A stretch of DNA of 64,000 nt. Origin: Pogonophryne albipinna. Lineage: Eukaryota; Chordata; Actinopteri; Perciformes; Artedidraconidae. Below the pieces are notes generated by a model. It made no database searches, was not told the DNA's origin, and worked only from the letters and a program-made list of their open reading frames with translations. Position numbers and translations under genes: made by a program. Within the stretch, counting starts at the first letter, position 1. The number at the start of each line of letters is the position of its first letter. Positions 52,866-63,531 of the stretch are shown piece by piece. The DNA lies in the NCBI GenBank assembly GCA_028583405.1, contig CM053260.1:16205026-16269025 (forward strand), read 5' to 3'.

Positions 52866-54092
52866 ATTTTAACTGTGAGGCTTATCCACTGAAGCTGCAT
52901 GCAGGTGCAACATTTAACACCTGCTAACGGGGTGGTGGATGATAGGCTTACATCTAAAAACGTTATTAAAAGAAAAAACATTATTTTTGAACTTTTATTT
53001 TTTTTGTTGGGAGGTCATTATATATTGTAAAAGTGAGGGAAAAACACATAATATTGAGGTGGATTAATACATGTCACACTTTAATGCAGCAACTTTTGCT
53101 GCAATGGTTTGTCCATATTCTACAATAAAACGAGTAAGGTTCCTTTTAAAATCACAGCTAAACTCCCGGTATATGTAAAACATTAAAACTGGAATACAAC
53201 TTTGACATTGCATTACTGGAAAGCATCAGGCTAAATACATAATTCACTCTGCATGCAGGCACACTACAAATAAACACACAGTATGTAAATTATGCTGCAG
53301 AGGGGATGAAGGGGGCATAAATAGTCAGTGCTGCCTCCATTATTTTTATGTTTGCACCATGCAGGACTTTAAAGCAAAGCACTTGAATACGCAGCAGAGT
53401 ATAGTCTGTACAGTTTACAGTCACAGCTTATACATAGAAGCATACCCCGGGGCTGAGGTGTTGTTACCGATACCGGCTGGCCACTGCTTATAAATGGCAA
53501 GAGCTCTCTACTGATGACAGTATAAAGGGGAAAGTGGTGCATTAGTGTCTAACCTAGTGGGTCCCAAAGTGGTAGCAGTGTCCTCTTCCAAAAAGGCTAA
53601 CAGCTAAATGAACGTGTGCTATTCTCATACTATTATGTGAATTACTTTGTGCAATTCTTCATTTTTTTGTATTTTAAATAAACTTTTGAATGTCCAACAA
53701 TTATTCAATTTGGATTCATAATAACATAATCATGACCTGTAAGCAAAGACTTAACGAATGATGCACTTTGATTTGTGATGCTATGTTAAGTTTAAGGACA
53801 GTAGCTGTCAGCATGTTGCTAGCGTTACACGTCTAGTCTACAAAGCCTGAAGTGTTGTTTAACTATTTGTGTGATGATTTAGCAGAAAGACAGTGATGCC
53901 TTCAATTGCCTAAGGACTTACATTAGATCATTTTCATTTTTAAACTAAATTATTCTCTTTAGGCTATCGCTCTATTTTGCATTTCAATCTGGAAATACGC
54001 AATTTGAATTAATGCTCGCCGGGGTTTCTAGAGTTAGTAGTGTATTTGCAGAAGCTATTTTTCAGTGGTAGTGGTGGTAAAATATCACTTAC
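52866..54092 (-). other. tfeb: tfeb intron 1, adjacent to proposed exon 1
   Basis: AT-rich intronic sequence without a supported exon. It ends at the donor GTAAGTGATATT read on the minus strand (54092 downward). Confidence 0.5.
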
Positions 54093-54250
54093 CAGCTCTG
54101 AAGGTCAGACAGAAGTAAAGAAGTCAGGTTCACCAAAAGTGCGTGCCCACTTCTCTCATGCGCTCTGACAATACCGAACCCGGCCGCGACTATCGGGAGA
54201 GAAACACGTGTTAAAGAGGACAAGAAGCTCCTAAGAGTTTCAAGTTTCTA
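54093..54250 (-). other. tfeb: Predicted noncoding first exon of tfeb
   Basis: The minus strand has a strong donor, AGAGCTG|GTAAGTGATATT, whose exon side begins at 54093 and extends into GC-richer sequence. Joining to the acceptor at 33893 gives a 5' UTR with no need for coding phase. The upstream limit is a guess, and the exon assignment rests on position, donor quality and promoter-like context only. A CACGTG E-box lies at 54205-54210. Confidence 0.45.
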
Positions 54251-54430
54251 TGTATTTCCACTGACTGCTACGGCGTGTACCACCCACCACCACTGGCACT
54301 TCGGAGGCTAATTTGTTTTCGTTTTGTCCGTCGAGATGTTGTCATAACTCAAAGCGTCTGCGGTCACCTGTGCCACCACCAATGGCAAAGCGCAGACGGG
54401 ATTGTGGGAAATGTAGTTTTTCCTCATATC
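54205..54430. promoter_or_regulatory. tfeb: Candidate tfeb promoter (E-box, CCAAT, ZNF143-like site)
   Basis: The interval holds AAACACGTGTTA (palindromic E-box core at 54205-54210), a CCAAT box (54379-54383) and, on the minus strand, ACTACATTTCCCACAATCCC (54398-54417), a good match to the ZNF143/Staf promoter motif. CpG content is higher than in the surroundings. Such motif sets mark TATA-less and often bidirectional promoters. TFEB is known to autoregulate through CLEAR-type E-boxes in mammals, but this E-box lacks the full GTCACGTGAC form. Confidence 0.45.
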
Positions 54431-56568
54431 TTCGACGGTGTTATTTCGAGGCTATGACGTTGTGCCTGTTGACTGCAGAGTTTGATGAGGTCCTCTAACT
54501 TTAGCTGGAGTTCCAAGAACAACTCGGAAGGAGACAACTTTATTGTTTTAAACCGCCTGCAATTGAGACGCTTCTTTCAGTGATATTGTTTCATATTTAT
54601 GACGCATTTTAGTTTAATTCCTGTTTCAGTGTGATGTGTCAGTGTTAGGATGCAGGGATGTGATGGAAACCATTTAAAATACATTAGTATCTCTTCAAAT
54701 TCTTAAGTGTTCAACAATTTAGTAGAAACTGTCTTATTGACAGTATCTTTGTTTATTTGAGGCTAATTTGTTTATTATGTTAAACCTCTTAATAGGTCCC
54801 ATATACTGTTGATCCATGTGCAACTCCAAAACTCACATTTCTGTCTGTTTTATATATCCGGCATGTTGACAGGAGGCATGAGTTTATTTGTGGAGTTGTA
54901 AATACCATCTTGACGTCCCACAGCTGTATTTCAGGAAATGTGCAGTCCAGGTTTCTGTATAAAGTGCTGTTTTGTTTCTGAAGGAAATATAGCATGTTAC
55001 AGTGCAAGTACACTAATATTCTTACATATAAAGCAATGTGAAGGAGAGCCTTGTTTTATTCAGTTAATGTTAGTGCACACCGGTAGTACCCAATAGGACA
55101 ACAAGAGGGAAGCAAATTCTAAAAAGAAATTGAATGTTTAGTTAATCAACATTTCCTAAAACATATGACTGAATGCATTTTGAATGGGCAGTTTGAGTTT
55201 TTATTTCAGTGTAGTTTATTTATCAATGCAACTCATGATAAAACAAACAACTGCTGCTAATCAGAACATTCAGCGATCTTGATTTTTTGTCCATCAGTGT
55301 GAAATGTTTGTGGTTAATTTAATATGTTTTCATGCACAAATAGATGCAAATCAATCCAGGTTAAATAGCTTCCACTATGTCTGATCCATGGATAGATTAA
55401 TATAAATGATAGCTCTCTCCCAATACAATTCAAGAATGTGATTGGTATGATTCAACTCGCATACAAGACTCATAAGACAGACCACTTCAAACTATTTGAG
55501 AACGTGATTCTACAAGAGAGACAGTACATGGCTCATAGTCAGCAAGATATTTTATAAGCCAAAAAACACAAGAAATCAAACACTGCCCAGATCAGGAGAC
55601 AAGTAGATGACGACATCAGAGGTAAATCATCTCTTTGTCCCCTTGTGTGAAATGCAGTGTCATTAATATTTACATAATACTAAGTGTGGCTGCCTTTAAT
55701 TACATATATCAGCAAAACACATGATCTTAAAAGAATACAACTTTCTTGCTGCAACTTTGTCAAAACGCAAAATAAAGATGTTGTAAGCATAACAAAAGGG
55801 AGGGCAGAACAAATGTTTGAACCCATTCATTCACTTGTTAAAAATAAAACTTGTGTGACACATGTAGATTCAATATGCAACATGTTCTCGAATGTAAAAT
55901 AATGCCAGATTTTGAGTCTTTGAATGCAACCGGGAGCTCAAATGTACATGTTCCTCTGGCATATCTGTAGGGCTGGGCAATAAATCAATATGTATCATCT
56001 ATCAAATACCACTGTGATCATGTCACAGTTAATTTTGAGATAACAATGCAAAGCAATTTGACCTTTGATTTCTTTCAGCTGTCGAATGAGAAACTACTTC
56101 TAATCTTTTGTAATTGTTCTTTATAAATTGTCGAGAGTACTGCCAATGTTCCTCTGTGGAGGTGGCAGATTTGTTTTTTTATGCATAACAAGCCCTAATA
56201 TTATTAAGAGTAATGTTCACAGTGGACAATTCTGCAGGACATGATTTACATCTGGGATAAATGATGATGTTTAAATAACACTAAACGCTGGGTGTGGAGG
56301 TTGCCGTGGTGGATAGGCATGCAACAACGTTTGATTTTGAAAATGGGAGTGGGGTTTCCATCCCATCTATGGCCATCAAATGTTGACTTTCTTTAACAAC
56401 AATCTTATCCAACACGATTAAACGTTTAAAAAATGTTGATGATGGAAATGTTGATGGGGATAGTAAATTCCAAAAGAGGTAAATAAACCTAATCCATGGT
56501 TCAGCAGTCAGGCTGAGATATCTGAAGACTTCTCATTGAATTGACGTCCTGCCAGAAGGGCATGGCTC
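54431..56568. other. Gene-free spacer upstream of tfeb
   Basis: AT-rich sequence between the proposed tfeb promoter and the 3' end of the next minus-strand gene. It probably includes that gene's 3' UTR. A partial DNA-element end, TAGGGCTGGGCAATA, occurs at about 55968, without a confident partner. Confidence 0.4.
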
Positions 56569-57466
56569 CTATATAAAGGCTGAGGAGGGGTACTGTGGGT
56601 GCCACCACTCCATGATCTTTACACTCTGTACGGGATCCAACACCACCTGGGTGCCGCCCTGGTCCCCCCTCTTCTTCCCCCACCGGAGCGGAGAGTCCTG
56701 GAACAGCAGGCGGACACGGTGGTGGCGCATGTCTGTGCTAACGTTGATTGTGAACTACAAGAAGAGAAACAGACAAGTTTGGATTTGAAGAGGAGATAAG
56801 GATACCTGGTACACCAGCCATTATCCAAAACGGTATTATATCCTTTGTGCGGAAGATAATATAGGCCAAAGCAGATTAATTTGGCAAAAATAAAAATACA
56901 GTTGTAAGCATAACATGACAAATAGGGGAAGATATTCTGAATGTTTTGAAGGAGATTTACCCATGTCTGTCTGTCTTTATCCATTCTGATCTTTTATGTG
57001 GCCTCAATAAACCAATAAACTCTGATAGTCTCAGTCATAAACATGATGTCCTAATCCCTAGGCCTCATAACAACATTTTAAAAAAAATCATATTTGAGTT
57101 ACTCACGAGGGATAGCGACATACCCATGACCACAGGGGTGAAGATGAAGTTGAGGGTGGTGACCTGAAGCATGTAGCAGTCAGAGTCTGGATTCAGGTGG
57201 ACATCTTCGTATTGTCTTGGCAGACACAAGGACTTGGCACAACCATTCTTACTGTGTCCCTGCTGAGAGGGAGATGACCACAGAAAGACACGAAAATAAA
57301 CATGACAGCAGAAACAACGACTGACTATGTAAAAGGTTATCAAAACAAAAAGAAGTTAATTTGGTTTTTTAAATGTTTTTCTTACATGCTTAAGAAACTT
57401 GAAGTTGAACTCCCATAATGCCTCAGGCCGGGTCCCTGAAACCTTTCTGACCCAGGACAGTAAACA
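56569..57466 (-). CDS. C-terminal three exons of an unidentified gene (partial)
   Basis: Three minus-strand exons with canonical splice sites and phase 0 throughout: 57386-57466 (27 codons), 57107-57262 (52 codons) and 56569-56754 (61 codons plus TAG at 56569-56571). Acceptors are TTCCCTGTTGCAG, CTCCCTCTCAG and CTCTTCTTGTAG; donors are GTAAGA and GTGAGT. The joined 140 residues include [38 protein letters not shown], a hydrophobic stretch ([19 protein letters not shown], possibly a membrane segment), [13 protein letters not shown] and the C-terminal [14 protein letters not shown] do not recognise the family. The 5' exons must lie to the right, beyond the DIRS element and probably outside the window. 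Confidence 0.6.
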
Positions 57467-58150
57467 CTGCAACAGGGAACATTAAGCATATAACATCAAC
57501 ATTTGCACAGTGAGAGGAATACAAATGAAATATCGAGACATAATGTATACATATAAATAATTTAGGTTCTATAATACCTGGCTTTAGCCTAAGGCCCCGG
57601 CCACACAAGGACGATAACGGTCGTATCTGCTACAGTTCACTATCAGATAGATAGACGATAGCGATAACGGGTCCCAAGGTGGGTAGATCTGCAAAGAAAA
57701 CGCTCTGGGGGGGCAAACGGCTCCATGTTTACGCCTATACGATCATTTCCTTGAAAAAGTTGAAGCAACAGCCCCGCCTCTCCCCACCTCTCCTGCTCAG
57801 AGATCAGCTGCTTGGCTGTCAGAAGAGGGGGAGGAAAAGAGAGGCTCCGTTTTTTTTAATTCTTATATTATTATTATAATATGGAGTCGTTATCTAGACC
57901 CTCCAGAAAAACGCGGGCTAAAATCCTTGATTATGCGATTAAACATGCTGGGTTTTTATGTGATTTTATGCGGTGAAATTGCGGAAAGTTGCGAAATATG
58001 CGGAAAGTTGCGAAAAAATTTTTTTTAAATATTGGGTTGTCTTATTTATTCTCTCTCGCACACAACCTGCCACTAACGTTAAACCCCTTTACTATTCAAT
58101 TAAACACATTCAATGTTTATTTATTGTAAAAGCAATTGGGCTATTTTAAA

Positions 58151-58202
<52 letters not shown>

Positions 58203-58318
58203 CTCCGCCTCATTCGGTTTTCATTTACTTGTTCGTTATCTGACCAGCTTCAATCTTGTAGGCTTCTCACCTCGTTTCTTGTAGCCCTCGAAAGGGTTTT
58301 AGAGGTCGATGCCTCGGT
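57467..58318. other. Intronic stretch with transposon debris
   Basis: Contains AAGGCCCCGGCCACACAAGG (about 57590), resembling the end of a Harbinger-like MITE but without its partner. It also has ACCCTCCAGAAAAACGCGGG (about 57897) followed by GCGGAAAGTTGCG repeats, typical of another fish DNA element, and a CA run at 58152-58200. No exon is supported. Confidence 0.4.
58152..58200. repeat. (CA)n microsatellite
   Basis: About 24 CA units just outside the DIRS element end. Confidence 0.95.
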
Positions 58319-58624
58319 GAACTATAGGTTACTTACGTAACCCCAGTTCTCAGAGTAACATGAAGTGAGATGTCTCACTATGGGATGCGCCTCAACGCGT
58401 ATGCAAACAGAAGCATCAATCTCATTACGCCAATCCTGATTGGCTGGTGATCTTGACGTCAACGTCAGGGAATCCACCCACCCTTTAAGTAGCTTGCGCT
58501 ACGACGCAGCGTCATTCAAAATAAGCACCTCTTCTCGCTTCGCCTTAGCAAGAAGGGCCGTCTGGTGAGACATCTCACTTCATGTTACTCTGAGAACTGG
58601 GGTTACGTAAGTAACCTATAGTTC
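58319..58624. repeat. 60-bp perfect inverted repeat at the DIRS 3' end
   Basis: 58319-58378 (starting GAACTATAGGTTACTTACGT) is repeated as a perfect inverse complement at 58565-58624, around a 186-bp spacer. DIRS elements end in inverted terminal repeats and carry a nearby internal complementary region. This arrangement is consistent with the terminus on the left and the internal copy on the right, but the assignment needs the missing right end. GATGTCTCACTATGGGAT also occurs as a direct repeat at about 58369-58386 and 58645-58662. Confidence 0.9.
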
Positions 58625-58722
58625 TCATTCATAACACTCCGTTTGATGTCTCACTATGGGATATTGAAACTCCCGTATTGCTAGACATGCTTATCTCGAA
58701 AATCACCAAAAACAACCAGAAC

Positions 58723-60060
58723 TTAACAGGTAGAACCCTGTCTCAACATGGGGCCCAGCACTGCGCGGGCCACACTTGGAGCAGAGACATCTAGCCTGTA
58801 AAAGCGGACAAAAGTGAGCGGCGAGGACCAGCTCGCTGCTGCACAAATGTCTTGGATGGAAACACCCTTGAACAAAGCCCAGGATGTAGCCAGTCCACGA
58901 GTAGAATGAGCACGCAGGCCCGTTGGTGCCTGCAAACCCTGACTCGTATAAGCCAGAGCAATCGCTTCCACAATCCAGTGGGAGAGCCGTTGCCTGGTAA
59001 CGGGCTTGCCCTTCTGAGGGTTAGCCCAGGATACAAAGAGTTGGTCATTACAACGAAACTCTTTTGACCTGTCCATATAGATGCGTAAAGCACGAACTGG
59101 ACACAGCAAATTCGGCCGCTGTTCCTCAGAGGAACACAGCGGCGGAGGAAATGCCACAATGTCAATGGGGGTACATGAGCCAACCACCTTAGGTATAAAG
59201 GCAGGGTTGGGCTTCAGCAACACTCTCGTTTGCCCCGGGGCAAACTGAGTGCATGAAGGAGGTACAGAGAGCGCATGAATGTCACTGACTCGCTTGGCAG
59301 ATGCCAGAGCCAGTAACAGCACTGTCTTCAGTGACAGGTGTTTCATGTCAGCTTCTTCCAGGGGTTCAAATGGAGGTCGAGTGAGCCCATCTAAAACCAC
59401 TGCCAAGTCCCATAAGGGCACCAGTGACCTGGAAACAGGGAGGAGCCTGCGAGCCCCTTTCATAAAACGGCAGACCAAAGGATGTTGGCTAGCCGTCTTT
59501 CCCTCAAAGCCCACATGGCATGCAGCAATAGCAGCCAGGTACACTTTGATCGTAGAGAAAGCTCTGTGTTTATCAATTAAGTCCTGTAGAAATGATAAAA
59601 TCACCCTGACAGGACATTGAAAAGAGATGTGTCCTTTTTGAAGGCACCACTCCTCAAACACCCTCCACTTACAGTCATAGAGAGACCTGGTGGAGGAAGC
59701 TCTTGCACTCTGAATAGTGTTTATCACCTTCTGAGGGAGCCCCACTGTATTCAGATTGTACCACTCACGGGCCAGGCCCATAGTGCCAAGCGCTCTGGGT
59801 GTGGGTGAAAGATCGCCCCCCCCCGCCTGAGACAGTATGTCCCTGCGTAGTGGGAGCTGCCACGGCTGCCCGCACAGCAGCTGATATATCTCCGCCAGCC
59901 AGTACATTGCAGGCCAGTGCGGAGCCATCAGGATAAGTGTGTGGCGTTGTTCTCTCACTCTGGCCAGAGTTGGGGGTATCAGAGCCAGGGGTGGGAACGC
60001 GTACAGAAGGACCGGAGGCCAAATGTGCGCGAGCGCGTCCACGCCTAACGCTGACTCACA
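58723..60060 (-). CDS. DIRS tyrosine recombinase (C-terminal part of pol)
   Basis: The open frame covers about the last 445 residues before the TAA at 58723-58725. It has an N-terminal linker with the LLYAFPPLALIPPTLARV block, a core-binding segment (SLYDCKWRVFEEWC, FLQDLIDKHRAFSTIKVYL) and a catalytic domain. Visible catalytic residues are Arg in ASAKRVSDIHAL, His and Arg in LRAHSTRGLATSW (HxxR), and the nucleophilic Tyr in FVRFYRLDV. It would join the circular DNA intermediate into the genome by site-specific-type recombination. The domain shows no stop or frame break, although upstream pol is broken, so it is not expected to be translated as a proper fusion. Confidence 0.9.
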   Translation of the reverse strand, partial: CESALGVDALAHIWPPVLLYAFPPLALIPPTLARVREQRHTLILMAPHWPAMYWLAEIYQLLCGQPWQLPLRRDILSQAGGGDLSPTPRALGTMGLAREWYNLNTVGLPQKVINTIQSARASSTRSLYDCKWRVFEEWCLQKGHISFQCPVRVILSFLQDLIDKHRAFSTIKVYLAAIAACHVGFEGKTASQHPLVCRFMKGARRLLPVSRSLVPLWDLAVVLDGLTRPPFEPLEEADMKHLSLKTVLLLALASAKRVSDIHALSVPPSCTQFAPGQTRVLLKPNPAFIPKVVGSCTPIDIVAFPPPLCSSEEQRPNLLCPVRALRIYMDRSKEFRCNDQLFVSWANPQKGKPVTRQRLSHWIVEAIALAYTSQGLQAPTGLRAHSTRGLATSWALFKGVSIQDICAAASWSSPLTFVRFYRLDVSAPSVARAVLGPMLRQGSTC

Positions 60061-61535
60061 ATAATTGGATGTAGAGTCCAGTCTGCATATAGTGGTGCAC
60101 CTTTGGACAGCAGATCTGCTCCGAGGTTCATCACTCCTGGTACGTGCGTCGCTCTCAGAGAGAGGAGACGTCCGCAGCTCCATAAGATCAGTTTGCGTGC
60201 CAGCATGTGTAACTGGAGAGAACGCAAACCCCCTTGGCGGTTTATATACGATATTGTGGTCGTGTTGTCTGTCCTCACGAGGACATGATGTCCTCTGAGA
60301 AAAGGCAGAAAGCGTTTCAGGGTGAGGAACACCGCTAAAAGCTCCAGATAATTTATGTGTGACCGTTGGAGGTCTCTGCTCCAGAGACCCCTCACAGGTC
60401 GACCTTCGTATATACCCCCCCAGCCCGTCAGACATGCGTCTGTGGTGACCACCTTCCGCGATAGGACAGCACCCATAGGCATGCCCCGTACTAGAAAAGT
60501 CGGGTGTAGCCAGTGGCGCAGTGCCATTACGCATTTCATAGTGACCATCACTCTCCGCGCGCCATGACGCGCGGGGTCCAATCTGAGGGCAGCTACCCAG
60601 CGCTGAAACTCCCTCATGTAAGAGTACAGTCTGGGCTGGAGACAACATGCTCTTTTCTGTGTTTATTACGAAAACCAGGTCGAGCAGGTGTTTTACGAGG
60701 ACATTCGTCTGCGTAATAGCCTCTTGCTCCGACTGTGCGAGAAGGAGCCAATCGTCAGATAAGTTGCCAGGCGAATACCCTGTTGTCTTAACGGGGCTAT
60801 CGCGGCTTCCGTACACCGTATAAACACTCGCGGGCTGAGAGACAGACCGAAGGGAAGTACTCTGTACTCGTAACAGACACCCTGAAAGGCGAACCTCAGA
60901 TATTTCCTGTGTGGGTAATATACTGGGATGTGGAAATACGCATCTTTCAGGTCGACTGATGTGAACCAGTCGTTTTGGCGCACGAGACGCAACAGAGATG
61001 TGTGAGTGAGCATTCTGAATTTGTATCTTTTGAGATATTTGTTCAGAGCTCTCAAATCTAGTATAGGCCGAATTCCGTTCCCTCCCCGTTTGGGAACGAG
61101 GAAATACTTGGAATAAAAGCCGCTCTGACTCTGTTCGGCGAGTATTATAGATATAGCCTTCTTTTCTAGTAGCGAGAAAATCTCTTGCTCTAGAATATGG
61201 GCCGACTCTCCCCGGGCCTGTGAATACAGAATGCCCGAGAAGTGAGGGGGGGGTGACAGCGAATTGGAGCCTGAGCCCTGTGTTACTGTCTTGAAAACCC
61301 GAGCAGAATCTGTGAGCATCCTCCACTTTTCGCTTCTCAAAGCGAGCGGAGATGTCACATCTCTGTCGTCTGCCCTCTGTGTCTCTATTTGTTGTGTTAT
61401 GGGGCCCTCTAGTGTCTGAACACGGTGGTACCCCAGGTTGACAACCCTGGCCGACACTGCGCATGCGCGTGGCGGTGGTGCCTTCACAATCCCGTCTATT
61501 GTCCGCCTTTTGAGAGAGGCCGTAGCCGCTCTCAA
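60045..61535 (-). pseudogene. DIRS reverse transcriptase and RNase H, frameshifted
   Basis: One frame (61535 to about 60770) covers RT fingers and palm: FLVPKRGGNGIRPILDLRAL, FTSVDLKDAYFHIPV and RVLPFGLSLSPRVF. At the catalytic Y-x-DD block the reading frame changes: LATY is in this frame but SDDWLLLAQSEQEA is in the next, consistent with a single-base deletion at about 60770. The frame returns by 60617, where RNase H follows with TDACLTGWGG, NYLELLAVF and VRTDNTTTISYINRQGG, carrying its acidic residues (D, E, D). A third frame change near 60050 leads into the recombinase part. RT activity is therefore lost. Confidence 0.88.
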
Positions 61536-61892
61536 AAGAGGGGCAGACGACAGACTGTTTATTGTTTATATTGTTTTTCTTTTCATTTTTATTGACTGCG
61601 CCCTTGGCTTCAAGCCTGGAAACGACAGTGGAAAATTATTTATTTTGAAACAACAATGATGACATGTGTTTGTGTGACTTAAACAGGCAGCGGAACTTGC
61701 TGTCTTTGATGTTAAGTCCATTTCCCTGATGGCGCGAACTTGAGGATGACGTTCTGGCATCACTCGAGGCGGCGGGAAGATGGGGGCATGGTGGCACCCC
61801 GAAAACACATGAGCATCCAACACTGGAACGTGCTCTGGAGCTGGGGAACAGGGAACTTCCAGCTCCTTCCTCGAGGAGAGGAGAGGAGGCGG

Positions 61893-63531
61893 TCAGGCCG
61901 CCCGCTTCTTCTTCCTCGCCTGGTGGCTGAAAACCTGGGTCGGCTGTGCCTGAGCGGCAGCTGCCGGGACCGGAGATTTTCTTGGCCAGCTCCCTCTTGC
62001 CTCGTGCCCGGGCTGGGGACCCGGGACGGGCTGCGGTCTCTGCTGCTTCGGTATTTTGAACCGGACAGGACGTGAGACAGCTTGGGTGAAGGCCTGCCGC
62101 GGGACCATTGGAGGTGGCGGATGGACCCTTCGGGGGAGACAGAGCTGGAGAGCCTCGTCTCCCTTCCTTTTTGACTCGCACCTCAGCTGCATTGAAGCTA
62201 GAGCGGAGCCAAATATGCCCTCGGGAACAATAGGCATGTCCAGAACATCCTCTTTTTCCCGGTCTGGAAGGTTGGTCAGGTTAAGCCACCTGGCTCTCTC
62301 CTGTACCACCATCATTCCCAGCGCTTTGCCCGTGGCTTGGACTGCGCAGCGCTGCACACGGAGGCAAATGTCCGTGATCGCTGCGATCTCGTCCCACACG
62401 GCAGGCTCAGGTCTGCTCGACATGTCCTCGCAAAGCTCCGCCTGGTAGGCGGTCAGCAGCGAGGAGACGTTGAGAGCCCTGGCGGACAAAGCTGCGGCTT
62501 TATAGGCCCGTTCGGTCATCGCTGACTGGAACCGGTCTGCCTTTGCCGGGAGCATGGGGTTCCTGCTTGGTGTCGAAGCCAGCCTCGGTTGGAGGTGGGC
62601 TGCCACCAGCGGTTCCATGGGCGGCATGCGGAGCAGGCCGAGCCTCTCCATACCGTCACAGTCCAGGGAGGAGGCACCCTGGATTGGGGCCTTGTTGCTG
62701 AAGGGACGGTCTCTCCACGAGACCGACACCTCGTCCAGCATCTCCGGAAAGACTGGAAGGAGCTGCCTCTTCGTCCTCGCTGCTTGGGGCAAGTTCTTCC
62801 CCTCGTAGCGAGATCTGGAGGTCTCCTTGGCCACTTCAGGCCATGGGATGTCCAGCCTGGACGCAGCGCGTTGACACACGGCCTGCAAGTCCATGCTTAG
62901 GACGGGCGAAGCTGGTGTGCTCTCGCCCGGGTGAGCGGACATCGCTCCCGGCTTTGCAGCCTGAGCCGATGAAACGAAGATGTCATCCCCATCCGAGTCA
63001 GACAGGAGGAACTCAGAGGCATCCTCTTCGTCCTCCATGTAGTCCAACTCCAGGACATCCTCCGCGGGTGGAACCATGGTGAGGTCCAATTGGGAGCCCC
63101 AGCTTGACACAGCGCGGGGCTGGCTCCGCTCTCGCGGCTCTTGCCGCCACCGGGTCCCAGCCTGAAACGGCGTGGGGCTCCGGTTCAGCGGCTGTCGCCG
63201 TTGTTGAGCCCCAGTCTGACACAGCGCGGGGCTCAATCTCTGCGGCGGACGCCACCATGTCTTGATTGCCAGACGGCGAATCAGCGGACATGAGGGGGTC
63301 CTGTCCCGACAAGCTAGCTTGGCGTGCTAACCGTCGGCGGAGGCTCTTCATGGTGAAGCGGGTACAATGCCCGCACGAGCCGGGGTTATCGATAGCCTCC
63401 CGGGCGTGTTCCAGCCCGAGGCAGGACGAGCAGACCTGGTGTGAGTCTGTGCCTGAAATCTTAAACCCGCAGCGGCATAGCCGGGCCTCCGAGTCCCTGA
63501 CTCCTCTGGTGTGAGGGAGAGAAGGGTCCAT
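61893..63531 (-). pseudogene. DIRS gag-like protein, split over two frames
   Basis: The start codon is at 63531-63529, followed by a Cys-rich N-terminus: LCRCGFKISGTDSHQVCSSC then NPGSCGHC, a zinc-finger-like pattern characteristic of fish DIRS gag. This frame stays open to 63013, but the downstream gag region (LELDYMEDEEDASEF to PVPAAAAQAQPTQVFSHQ and the basic end RKKKRAA, stop at 61893) lies in a different frame, open from 63236. The switch falls in a three-unit tandem repeat at about 63085-63235. The long C-terminal part has the expected central helical region (SALSARALNVSSLL-like) and a Pro/Gln-rich basic tail. It is non-functional unless frameshifted. Confidence 0.85.
63085..63240. repeat. 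Three-unit minisatellite inside gag
   Basis: About 48-60-bp units each contain GAGCCCCAG-like and GCGGGGCT-like phrases, encoding EPRAVSDWGS / EPHAVSGWDP / QPRAVSSWGS type peptides. The third unit is read in a different frame from the first two. Confidence 0.7.

Noticed and set aside
55968..56196. Possible DNA element from TAGGGCTGGGCAATA to AACAAGCCCTA
   Set aside because: The inverse ends match only over about 7 bp and the flanks do not form a convincing target duplication.
60045..62075. Several plus-strand frames of 60-110 codons opposite the DIRS genes
   Set aside because: They are antisense to well-supported gag and pol regions and show no independent similarity.
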